From: Hyphomicrobiales bacterium
GTDB lineage: Bacteria > Pseudomonadota > Alphaproteobacteria > Rhizobiales > Rhizobiaceae
Assembly: GCA_900466575.1 (NCBI GenBank)
Contig: UBMP01000004.1
Span: 245,604-309,603 of the forward strand
DNA: 64,000 nt
Direction of reading: 5' to 3'
Below are positions 30,120 through 39,035 of the stretch, piece after piece. Position 1 is the stretch's first letter; every line of letters begins with the position of its first letter. The position numbers and the translations under genes were made by a program. Under the pieces are notes generated by a model. It searched no databases, had not been told where the DNA came from, and saw nothing but the letters and a program-made list of their open reading frames with translations.

Positions 30120-30929
30120 CTACTTGTCCCTGATCCGGTCCCACACGGCGGCAAACAATTCCGGCAGATGCGGAAGCCCAAAGAAGCCGGTCATGGCCTC
30201 TTCAAAGTCCTGGGATGTTTCGATGCGCCGCGCATCGCTCGCGCCGTGCCGCGTGATCTTCAGAGCACGGTTGAAGAGGGTGTTGCGCCCGTCATCTGTT
30301 ACGCGCGCCATCATCAGATTGTCTGGAAACGGCGCTTTCTCCCACCGTGCGGTGACGAAATTGGCCGCTTCGAAATCCGGTTCGAAGGCCGGCGAGCGCT
30401 CGAAGCCATAGAGCCCATACCAGCCTTCCGGCACCTGCCGCTCCAGCACTTCCTCCTGTGTTTCCGCGTCCCGCCTGATCCGATAGGTCTCACCCCTGAT
30501 CGCCTGCGGTTCGGCCATGTCGAGCTGGACCGGGGTGAACGGCGCGCCGCCGCCAAAGCCGCAGTCGGCAAGGTATTTCCGATCCAAGATGGTAACGATG
30601 AAGGCCCGGTGGCTGCGAGGCCCACCGCGCGGCGCGCCGTTGCGCACACGGGCCATGATCGGCATCGCCTCGAACCCAAGCGCCGACAGCGCCATGCCGA
30701 AGAGGGCATTCACCTCGAAACAATAGCCGCCCCGCCGGTCTTCGACCAGTTTCCGGCACAGCGCCTCCGGATCGAGGTCCGGCACCTTGCCGGTCAGCGG
30801 GTCCATGTTCTCGAAGGGGATGTGGCGGGCCTGCGCGAGCTGCAGCCGCGCCAGCGTCGCCAGACTGACTTCCGAGATGTTTTCCGCGATGCCGATCCTC
30901 TGAAGATAGGCCGTGAGATCGAAATGCAT
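30120..30929 (-). CDS. Arylamine N-acetyltransferase
   Basis: This enzyme transfers acetyl from acetyl-CoA to arylamines and hydrazines in the cytosol. The protein is 269 residues. The catalytic triad is complete and at canonical positions: Cys70 in RGGYCFEVN, His107 in RSHRAF and Asp122 in LADCGFGG. Homologues in rhizobia are common and the natural substrate is generally unknown. It is convergent with the UPF0173 gene and divergent from gatC. Confidence 0.95.
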   Translation of the reverse strand: MHFDLTAYLQRIGIAENISEVSLATLARLQLAQARHIPFENMDPLTGKVPDLDPEALCRKLVEDRRGGYCFEVNALFGMALSALGFEAMPIMARVRNGAPRGGPRSHRAFIVTILDRKYLADCGFGGGAPFTPVQLDMAEPQAIRGETYRIRRDAETQEEVLERQVPEGWYGLYGFERSPAFEPDFEAANFVTARWEKAPFPDNLMMARVTDDGRNTLFNRALKITRHGASDARRIETSQDFEEAMTGFFGLPHLPELFAAVWDRIRDK

Positions 30930-31103
30930 AGTCGCTCCTCTCCTGTGGTGTCAGGCTAGCCTTCCAGAGTGAGAAGGCAAGGGGAGGCGGATGAACTTCG
31001 GTTGTACGGTCTAAAGCCCGGAAAAGCGTTGCATCCGCCAAGCGGGCTGATTATAGCGGTCGCTCAAGTCTTTGAACGACAATCCTTGACCGGAGTTCAC
31101 CCG

Positions 31104-31391
31104 ATGTCCGTCGATCTCGCCACCGTTAAGCGCGTTGCGCGCCTTGCCCGTCTCGCCGTTTCCGAAGAGGAAGCGCAAAAGATGATGGGTGAGCTGAACG
31201 GCATTCTCGGTTTCGTCGAGCAGCTGTCGGAAGTGAATGTGAAGGATGTCGAGCCGATGACCTCCGTGACCCCGATGGTGATGCGCAAGCGCGTCGACGT
31301 CGTCAATGACGGCGACAAGGCCGCCGACATCGTCGCCAACGCGCCGGCCACGACAGAGAATTTCTTCATGGTGCCGAAAGTGGTCGAATAA
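31104..31391 (+). CDS. gatC: Asp-tRNA(Asn)/Glu-tRNA(Gln) amidotransferase subunit C
   Basis: This is the 95-residue linker subunit that wraps GatA and GatB together. It starts [21 protein letters not shown] and ends in VPKVVE, as in the family. The ATG at 31104 has CGGAG eight bases upstream, and the longer frame from 30969 lacks a ribosome binding site. It is followed 56 bp later by gatA, and gatB is found 3 kb further on. The complex amidates Asp-tRNA(Asn) and Glu-tRNA(Gln). Confidence 0.96.
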   Translation: MSVDLATVKRVARLARLAVSEEEAQKMMGELNGILGFVEQLSEVNVKDVEPMTSVTPMVMRKRVDVVNDGDKAADIVANAPATTENFFMVPKVVE

Positions 31392-31447
31392 GACCGACCT
31401 CGACCCGCCCGCTCAAAGCCCCGATTTCAAGACGAAACGATCGCACC

Positions 31448-32929
<1,482 letters not shown>

Positions 32930-32954
32930 TACCATCCATTATGAGTTGAAAAAA

Positions 32955-32993
32955 AAAACGGCGCGAACCCTTGGGTCTGCGCCGTTTTCGTTT
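32955..32993. terminator. Bidirectional terminator after gatA
   Basis: A perfect 10-bp stem, AAAACGGCGC (32955-32964) with GCGCCGTTTT (32979-32988), is followed by a T run on the plus strand and an A-derived T run on the minus strand. It separates gatA from the convergent yjhX. Confidence 0.85.
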
Positions 32994-32997
32994 TTGC

Positions 32998-33255
32998 TTA
33001 CCGGTTGTCGAGTTGGGCTCGCACCAACTCTAGCCCGCGTGTCGTGATGCGGTAGGGCTTGCCGCCCGACGAGGCGATGGCCCGCTTGCGTTTGAGCTTG
33101 CGGAACGTGACGATGTCGATCTGGCTGAAGATCCAGCCTTCTCGCGTCTTGAGCCGAAGCCCTTCGATCTTGCGCGCGTCGTTACGAATGAGTTCGATAT
33201 TGCCGCCCTGGGCGAGCAGGTGGAGTATGCGCTGTTCGGCGCTGGAAATGTCCAT
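32998..33255 (-). CDS. yjhX: YjhX family protein (UPF0386, putative toxin)
   Basis: This is an 85-residue protein of the same length as E. coli YjhX. It shares the pattern MDISSAEQRILHLLAQGG at the start, REGW in the middle, FRKLKRKRAI and GKPYRITTRGLELVRAQLDNR at the end. E. coli YjhX has been proposed as the toxin of the YjhX-YjhQ pair, where YjhQ is an acetyltransferase. Intriguingly, a GNAT acetyltransferase gene lies 340 bp upstream on the opposite strand. The frame extends to 33291 but the ATG at 33255 gives the family length. Toxic activity is not shown by the sequence. Confidence 0.85.
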   Translation of the reverse strand: MDISSAEQRILHLLAQGGNIELIRNDARKIEGLRLKTREGWIFSQIDIVTFRKLKRKRAIASSGGKPYRITTRGLELVRAQLDNR

Positions 33256-33592
33256 TGTCTTGAAGTCCGGATGGCGTCCGAGAGGACGCATGAAAACGTA
33301 TCCGATGCCGCATTGGCATCGGGCTCGATTTCAACGGGCCCGGCGCGCAGAAAACCTTCCGCACGCGGGGCCTTTACCGGGACTCCGATAGAGTAAACAT
33401 CCAAACTCCATTTGTGTGCCTGAAAGGTAGGTATTGCCGGGGCGGTATGTCAAGTGTGGGCAAGGGGCTTTATTAGCTGTTGAAAACTGACCTTCGGTGG
33501 CGTTTCTGCGACAACATTTTGCGCCTTGCGCTTCTCTCGCCCATCTGCGCGCGCAATACTCATCCTGCTCTCGGACGGGGTGAGGAGCAGCC
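33256..33592. other. Intergenic region with a short hairpin
   Basis: There is no convincing gene in these 337 bp. A perfect 8-bp stem, CCGATGCC/GGCATCGG with a 5-nt loop (33302-33322), lies 47 bp upstream of the yjhX start and could be regulatory. The right end carries the GAGGAG ribosome binding site of the acetyltransferase gene. Confidence 0.6.
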
Positions 33593-34102
33593 ATGGCAAC
33601 GATACGCAATGCGCGTGCGGACGAAGCGGACGTTCTGGCAGCCATTGGCTTCCGGGCGTGGGACTCGACGTCCGAGGGTTGGGGCGATGCGCCCGACATT
33701 CGCGAGAGTGCCTATCGTTCCTTCGAGACGTTCACCCGCAACCACTGGCTCTCCATCGACATTGCCGAACGGGCAGGGCAGCTTGTCGGCTGGGGCGCGC
33801 GCGAGAAGCTCGACAACAGCATTACGGATATCTGGGTCGATCCGCTGTTTCAGCGCCAGGGCGTCGGTACGGCTCTGCTGGAGCATCTGGAGAAAGAGAT
33901 CGTCGAGCACGGCCACGAAGCCGCTTTGACGCAGGTTCATTCGGAGAATTCACCCGCGCTCGCCTTCTTCCAGAAAGCCGGCTATGGCGTCTCCTGGATG
34001 ACGACCGCGTGGTCGCCGAAGCTCGACCGCGATGTCGATACGGTGGGGCTCGTCAAGCAATTGGTCGAGGAAAAGACGGGTGGCGGCTACGGCGAGTTCT
34101 GA
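33593..34102 (+). CDS. GNAT family N-acetyltransferase
   Basis: This is a 169-residue acetyltransferase. The acetyl-CoA loop is seen as QRQGVGTALLEHLE near residue 84 and a SPALAFFQKAGYG segment follows near 122. GAGGAG lies just upstream of the ATG. The substrate is unknown. It is divergent from yjhX, matching loosely the YjhX/YjhQ toxin-acetyltransferase pairing known in E. coli. That pairing would be stronger if the two were adjacent on one strand. Its 3' end overlaps the convergent DUF6455-like gene by 16 bp. Confidence 0.88.
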   Translation: MATIRNARADEADVLAAIGFRAWDSTSEGWGDAPDIRESAYRSFETFTRNHWLSIDIAERAGQLVGWGAREKLDNSITDIWVDPLFQRQGVGTALLEHLEKEIVEHGHEAALTQVHSENSPALAFFQKAGYGVSWMTTAWSPKLDRDVDTVGLVKQLVEEKTGGGYGEF

Positions 34103-34377
34103 CCCGTCTCTTCTGTAAGCATCTGGTCGCGGATGCGAGCGAAGAGATCGCGGTTGCGGCAGAAACGCGGGGCCTGCTCGGGCTCGTCATTGTCCTCGAG
34201 CCAATCGGCACAGTCATGCGGGCGGCTGCAGCCCAGGCAGCGCTGACCGGCTCGTTTCATGAGGTTGCGGTGATCGGGCAGATCTTCCAGATGCGCGGTC
34301 AAGCCGAGCTTCGCCGTCATCGCCTCAAGCAGCATGGCGTGTTCGTTGACCCGGATGAAGTAGTTCAGGATGCTCAT
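34087..34377 (-). CDS. DUF6455-like small cytosolic protein
   Basis: This is a 96-residue protein starting [16 protein letters not shown], with four cysteines: CLGC and HDC around residues 50-59 and FCRN near 76. These could bind a metal. The ATG at 34377 has GGAG seven bases upstream, and the longer frame to 34470 is antisense to the gatB leader. I recall this layout as the DUF6455 family, common in Rhizobiales with no known function. It overlaps the GNAT gene by 16 bp and is divergent from gatB. Confidence 0.7.
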   Translation of the reverse strand: MSILNYFIRVNEHAMLLEAMTAKLGLTAHLEDLPDHRNLMKRAGQRCLGCSRPHDCADWLEDNDEPEQAPRFCRNRDLFARIRDQMLTEETGQNSP

Positions 34378-34541
34378 GGCAATTCTCCGTCCATGCTGGC
34401 AGCATCGCGCAAGAGCTGGACGCGCGCCTTGATCCTGCTCAAGTCCTTCCGCGACCTCCGGAAGCCGCAAATCCCTTGCACCGTCCGGCCATTTGTTCTA
34501 CCGGAAAGCTTCGAAATTCCATTGATGCCGAGAGCTTTTCC

Positions 34542-36044
34542 ATGACCCTAGTCGATGTTCGCACGCCCGATCCGAAACGCCTCATCCCCGGCGCCACCGG
34601 CGACTGGGAAGTCGTAATCGGCATGGAAGTCCATGCGCAGGTCCTCTCCAATTCGAAGCTGTTCTCCGGCGCGTCGACCGAGTTCGGTCGTCCGCAGAAT
34701 GCCAACGTTTCGCTCGTCGACGCCGCCATGCCGGGCATGCTGCCGGTGATCAACGAGGAATGCGTCAAGCAGGCCGTCCGTACCGGCCTCGGCCTCAAGG
34801 CGCAGATCAACCACCGCTCGCTCTTCGACCGGAAGAATTATTTCTATCCCGATCTGCCGCAGGGCTACCAGATCTCGCAGTTCAAGGACCCGATCGTCGG
34901 CGAGGGCAAGATCGTGATCTCGCTCGGCCCCGACCGTCAGGGCAATTTCGAGGATATCGAAATCGGCATCGAGCGCCTGCATCTCGAACAGGATGCCGGC
35001 AAGTCGATGCACGACCAGCATCCGACCATGTCTTATGTCGACCTCAACCGTTCCGGCGTGGCGCTGATGGAAATCGTTTCCAAGCCGGACATGCGCTCCT
35101 CGGATGAGGCAAAGGCCTATCTGACCAAGCTGCGCACCATCGTGCGTTATCTCGGCACCTGCGACGGCAACATGGACGAAGGCTCCATGCGCGCCGACGT
35201 CAACGTCTCCGTGCGCAAGCCGGGCGGCGAATTCGGCACGCGCTGCGAAATCAAGAACGTCAACTCCATCCGCTTCGTAGGCCAGGCCATCGAGTACGAA
35301 GCCCGCCGCCAGATTGCCATCCTGGAAGAAGGTGGTTCGATCGATCAGGAAACCCGCCTCTTTGATCCGGGCAAGGGCGAGACGCGGTCCATGCGCTCCA
35401 AGGAAGATGCGCATGATTATCGCTACTTCCCCGATCCGGACCTCCTGCCGCTCGAATTCGACAACGCCTTTGTCGCCGAACTCCTGAAGGACCTGCCGGA
35501 ACTGCCCGACGACAAGAAGGAGCGTTTCGTCAAGGATCTCGGCCTGACCGTCTACGACGCCTCCGTGCTGGTCTCGGAGAAGGCGATTGCTTCTTACTTC
35601 GAGGCCGTTGCCGAAGGTCGTGACGCCAAGATCGCTGCCAACTGGGTCATCAACGACCTGCTGGGCGCCTTGAACAAAGCCGGCAAAGACATTGAAGAGA
35701 CTCCGGTTTCGCCCGCCCAGCTCGGCGGCATCCTGGACCTCCTCAAGGACGGCACGATTTCCGGCAAGCTTGCCAAGGACCTCTTCGAAATCGTCTTCAC
35801 CGAAGGCGGTGAGCCGGCAAAGATCGTCGAAGAGCGCGGCATGAAGCAGGTTACCGACACCGGCGCGATCGAAAAGGCCGTTGATGAGATCATCGCCGCC
35901 AATCCGGATCAGGTCGAAAAGGCCAAGGCCAAGCCGTCGCTGGCCGGCTGGTTCGTCGGTCAGGTCATGAAGTCGACCGGCGGCAAGGCCAATCCGCAGG
36001 CCGTCCAGGCTCTCGTCAAGGCGAAGCTGGGGATCGAGGAATAA
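34542..36044 (+). CDS. gatB: Asp-tRNA(Asn)/Glu-tRNA(Gln) amidotransferase subunit B
   Basis: This is the tRNA-binding kinase/amidotransferase subunit, 500 residues. It has the cradle-domain motif [12 protein letters not shown] near residue 28, [13 protein letters not shown], a [14 protein letters not shown] block and a C-terminal YqeY-like tail ending [13 protein letters not shown]. The ATG at 34542 was chosen over 34476 because the earlier segment is not conserved in type. Its stop overlaps the next gene's start (TAATG). It completes GatCAB with gatC and gatA upstream. Confidence 0.96.
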   Translation: MTLVDVRTPDPKRLIPGATGDWEVVIGMEVHAQVLSNSKLFSGASTEFGRPQNANVSLVDAAMPGMLPVINEECVKQAVRTGLGLKAQINHRSLFDRKNYFYPDLPQGYQISQFKDPIVGEGKIVISLGPDRQGNFEDIEIGIERLHLEQDAGKSMHDQHPTMSYVDLNRSGVALMEIVSKPDMRSSDEAKAYLTKLRTIVRYLGTCDGNMDEGSMRADVNVSVRKPGGEFGTRCEIKNVNSIRFVGQAIEYEARRQIAILEEGGSIDQETRLFDPGKGETRSMRSKEDAHDYRYFPDPDLLPLEFDNAFVAELLKDLPELPDDKKERFVKDLGLTVYDASVLVSEKAIASYFEAVAEGRDAKIAANWVINDLLGALNKAGKDIEETPVSPAQLGGILDLLKDGTISGKLAKDLFEIVFTEGGEPAKIVEERGMKQVTDTGAIEKAVDEIIAANPDQVEKAKAKPSLAGWFVGQVMKSTGGKANPQAVQALVKAKLGIEE

Positions 36045-36544
36045 TGTTCTTCATCCGCTCCGCCGGCGAACAGGACCTCAAGAAGGTGCAGACGCTGCTG
36101 GCGGAGACCTGGCGCGACACATACACGCCCTTTCACGGCGACCACGTCGTGGAGGCGATGATCGAGCAGTGGCATTCACCGGGTTCGCTAAAACAGCGTC
36201 TCGGCCGGCCGGACTCGGAATTTCTGGTGGCCGATGATGGTCGCCAGCTGGCCGGCATGGCCTTCGCTGCCATGTCGCGCAAGACGCCGAAGCTGGCCAA
36301 CCTGCATCAGCTCTATGTCCATCCGCTCTGGCAGGGGCAGGGGATCGGCACTGATCTCTTCGCCGAAATCGAAACCTGCTTTCCCGATGCCGATCGCATG
36401 CAGCTTGAAGTCACGGTTGAAAACGAGCGCGCGATTGAGTTCTACACCAAGGTCGGCTTCCGCGAGATCGGACGCGTAGAGAATGTCGGGCCGCCCGGCG
36501 CGGCGATGCCAGCCATCCTGATGGAAAAAAGCCTGACATTCTGA
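36044..36544 (+). CDS. GNAT family N-acetyltransferase
   Basis: This is a 166-residue acetyltransferase with the acetyl-CoA loop [14 protein letters not shown] near residue 94 and a [11 protein letters not shown] segment near 135. Its ATG shares an A with the gatB TAA stop, so it is translationally coupled to gatB. The target is unknown. Coupling to a tRNA amidotransferase subunit may be incidental. Confidence 0.88.
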   Translation: MFFIRSAGEQDLKKVQTLLAETWRDTYTPFHGDHVVEAMIEQWHSPGSLKQRLGRPDSEFLVADDGRQLAGMAFAAMSRKTPKLANLHQLYVHPLWQGQGIGTDLFAEIETCFPDADRMQLEVTVENERAIEFYTKVGFREIGRVENVGPPGAAMPAILMEKSLTF

Positions 36545-36560
36545 AAACTGGAGGCGCCGG

Positions 36561-37601
36561 ATGAAGGCCGTCTATTTCGAGCGGTTCGGCGAACCGCCGC
36601 GCATCGCCAATCTGCCGGATCCGGAGCCAGGCGCGGATGGCGTGGTGGTCAAGATCGAGGCGACCGGGCTTTGCCGCTCCGACTGGCACGGCTGGATGGG
36701 CCATGACAGCGATATCGTGCTGCCGCATGTGCCCGGCCACGAACTCGCCGGGACGGTTGTGGCCACCGGCCGCAACGTGCTCCGCTGGAAGAAGGGCGAC
36801 CGCGTCACCGTGCCGTTCGTCTCCGGCTGCGGCCGCTGCGCCGAATGCGCTTCCGGCAACCAGCAGGTCTGCGAAACGCAGTTCCAGCCCGGCTTCACCG
36901 CCTGGGGCTCCTTCGCCGAATATTGCGCCATCGACTATGCCGACGCCAATCTCGTGCGTCTTCCGGAGAGCATGGATTTCGCCACGGCCGCCGGCCTCGG
37001 CTGCCGCTTCGTGACGTCGTTTCGCGCCGTTGTCGATCAGGCCCGCGTCCAGCCCGGCGAATGGGTCGCCGTCCATGGTTGCGGCGGTGTCGGTCTGTCC
37101 GCGATCATGATCGCGAACGCCATGGGCGCGAATGTCGTCGCCGTCGATCTGTCGGACGACAAGCTGGAATTTGCAAAGAAGCTGGGCGCGGCTGTCACGG
37201 TCAACGCGCGTAAGATCGGCGATGTACCTGCCGCGATCCGTGAACTCACGTCCGGCGGCGCGCATGTCTCGGTTGATGCCTTGGGCCACCCGACGACGCT
37301 GTCAAACTCGATCCTCTGCCTGCGCCGCCGCGGGCGCCATGTACAGGTGGGCCTGCTACTCGCAGACCAGTCCCGCCCGCCGGTGCCGATGGACCGCGTC
37401 ATTGGCTGGGAGCTGGAAATCAAGGGCAGCCATGGAATGCAGGCGCATCGCTATGGCGCCATGTTCTCGATGATCGAGGCGGGCAAACTGAAGCCGGAAC
37501 TGTTGATCGGCCGCACGCTGAGCCTCGACGAAGCGCCCGAAGCCCTGATGGCGATGGATCGCTTCGACGGCGTCGGCATCGGTGTGATCACACGGTTCTG
37601 A
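36561..37601 (+). CDS. Zinc-dependent alcohol dehydrogenase family protein
   Basis: This is a 346-residue medium-chain dehydrogenase. Catalytic zinc ligands are Cys in ATGLCRSD and His-Glu in PGHELAG. The structural zinc cysteines are in [15 protein letters not shown]. The Rossmann motif is [14 protein letters not shown], followed by [10 protein letters not shown], which favours NAD. GGAGG lies six bases before the ATG. The substrate is not clear. The last base of its stop is also the first base of a palindromic intergenic repeat. Confidence 0.93.
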   Translation: MKAVYFERFGEPPRIANLPDPEPGADGVVVKIEATGLCRSDWHGWMGHDSDIVLPHVPGHELAGTVVATGRNVLRWKKGDRVTVPFVSGCGRCAECASGNQQVCETQFQPGFTAWGSFAEYCAIDYADANLVRLPESMDFATAAGLGCRFVTSFRAVVDQARVQPGEWVAVHGCGGVGLSAIMIANAMGANVVAVDLSDDKLEFAKKLGAAVTVNARKIGDVPAAIRELTSGGAHVSVDALGHPTTLSNSILCLRRRGRHVQVGLLLADQSRPPVPMDRVIGWELEIKGSHGMQAHRYGAMFSMIEAGKLKPELLIGRTLSLDEAPEALMAMDRFDGVGIGVITRF

Positions 37602-37646
37602 GCAATGCCAGGAAAAGTGGGAACCGGTTTTCCGTCAGGAATTGCG
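37601..37646 (+). repeat. Palindromic intergenic repeat, copy 1
   Basis: This 46-bp element has AGCAATGCCAG at the left, GGAACCGGTTTTCC at the centre and GGAATTGCG at the right. The outer arms and the centre are both inverted repeats. Two more copies are at 45730-45774 and 62319-62365. The layout recalls small rhizobial intergenic palindromes (RIME/RPE type), though I cannot confirm the name. Confidence 0.7.
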
Positions 37647-37667
37647 CCATAAGATTCGGCCCGGCGC

Positions 37668-39035
37668 CTACTTCAGTCGCTTGCGCAGGGCGTCGAGAAT
37701 GACTTCGCTGACCTTGTCGTAATCGTCGTTGAAATGGTGATCGCCGGGCAGTTCGATCACATCGATACCTTTTGTCTTAAGCTGCGAGCAGACGGAATCG
37801 TCGTCGTCCGTGCCGTAGATGCACTGGAGCAGCTTGGGGTCGATCTTCGCCACGGCGTCGAGTGTCGTCCCGCCCTGGAATTTGCCCTCCGCGCCGAACC
37901 AGCCCGTCACTGAAATCTCGTAGTCCACCGATTTTGTCAGTGCGAGGAGGGACATCTGCCTGATCGCCGCCCTATCGGCTGCCGGGAGCATGCCATAGGC
38001 CGAAGGCAGGACGTCCGCCCCGAAGGAGTACCCGACGAGCAACACGTTCTTGACCTTCCATTTCTCGCGGTAGGTCTCGATGATCCGCGCCAGATCCTTC
38101 GCTGTCGTCGCCTGGTCCTTCTTCGACCAGAAATAGCGCAGCGAGTCGAGGCCCACGGTGGGGATGCCCTGTGTCTGGAAATACTGGCCGATCTCGCTGT
38201 CGATGTCGCGCCATCCCCCGTCACCGGAATAGAACACCGCCATCGTGTCCAGCTTCGGGGTGGCGTTGAGTTCGGTCAAAGGCAGACCGAGATCATTGGT
38301 GGAGACATCGCCGGCCGCGATGTGGTCCTTGAGCGTGGAAAGCAGCAGATCGCCGCTGCCACTGTCTCCAGTCGCGACCTTGACATCCGGGTGAGCAGCC
38401 ACGATGGCGGCGACATTGGCCTTGCCGTCAGCGGGAACATCCGGCGTCTCGACAACGGTGACCGGGGCCGGCAGAGGGTCGTCGCTCAGTGCATAGATGA
38501 AACCGTTCGGAGTCGGCTGTTTGGTCGCGGGCGTGCAAAGCTGCTTTGTGAGCGGAATTTCCGCGGTCGGATCGATGGCAATCGCCTCGCCGATCGTGGC
38601 CGGCGGAGACTGCGCGATCATCGCCAGAACGAGTGCGCCGCCCGGCCCTTCGCCTGCGAGGATGGGCGCATGATAGGCGCTGTCGCCTATGCGGCGCTGC
38701 ACCTGTTGCGAAAGCGATTCGATGTCTGAAATCATGTAGATGCAGTCGTCGTCGTTGTCTGCGGCCAGCGAGGCGATATAAGCCTTGTAGTCGATACCGA
38801 TGACGGCCGCGCCTGAGGCAGCGAGATCATTGGCGCGGTCGTCGTCTTTCTTCGCCCATCCGTCCGGGCCCGAAAGAAGGAAGACCATCGATTTCAGGCT
38901 GCCGCTCGGCAACACGATATGCGGGGAGGGGATGAGCCCGGTATCGTATTCAGGCTTCTCCGCCGCCTTTGATACATGCGCAGACGCGGCCAGCACCGAG
39001 CAGAGCCCGGCCAGCAGCCAATTTCGATACTTCAT
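37668..39035 (-). CDS. acvB: AcvB/VirJ-like periplasmic lysyl-phosphatidylglycerol hydrolase
   Basis: This is a 455-residue exported protein with a Sec signal (MKYRNWLLAGLCSVLAASAHV). It has two VirJ-like alpha/beta-hydrolase modules: an N-terminal one with SGPDGW and a C-terminal one with SGDGGW, then the nucleophile elbow VGYSFGADVLP and a late GDHHFNDDY histidine. The N-terminal module has GEGPGG where a Ser elbow would be, so only the C-terminal module looks catalytic. In Agrobacterium and R. tropici, AcvB/AtvA removes lysine from lysyl-PG and is needed for acid tolerance or virulence. It overlaps lpiA by 4 bp. Confidence 0.92.
   Translation of the reverse strand: MKYRNWLLAGLCSVLAASAHVSKAAEKPEYDTGLIPSPHIVLPSGSLKSMVFLLSGPDGWAKKDDDRANDLAASGAAVIGIDYKAYIASLAADNDDDCIYMISDIESLSQQVQRRIGDSAYHAPILAGEGPGGALVLAMIAQSPPATIGEAIAIDPTAEIPLTKQLCTPATKQPTPNGFIYALSDDPLPAPVTVVETPDVPADGKANVAAIVAAHPDVKVATGDSGSGDLLLSTLKDHIAAGDVSTNDLGLPLTELNATPKLDTMAVFYSGDGGWRDIDSEIGQYFQTQGIPTVGLDSLRYFWSKKDQATTAKDLARIIETYREKWKVKNVLLVGYSFGADVLPSAYGMLPAADRAAIRQMSLLALTKSVDYEISVTGWFGAEGKFQGGTTLDAVAKIDPKLLQCIYGTDDDDSVCSQLKTKGIDVIELPGDHHFNDDYDKVSEVILDALRKRLK

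Noticed and set aside
28784..30181. 465-codon version of the glyoxalase-like gene
   Set aside because: Only the last 141 codons are the VOC domain with a good ribosome binding site. The rest is antisense to the UPF0173 hydrolase.
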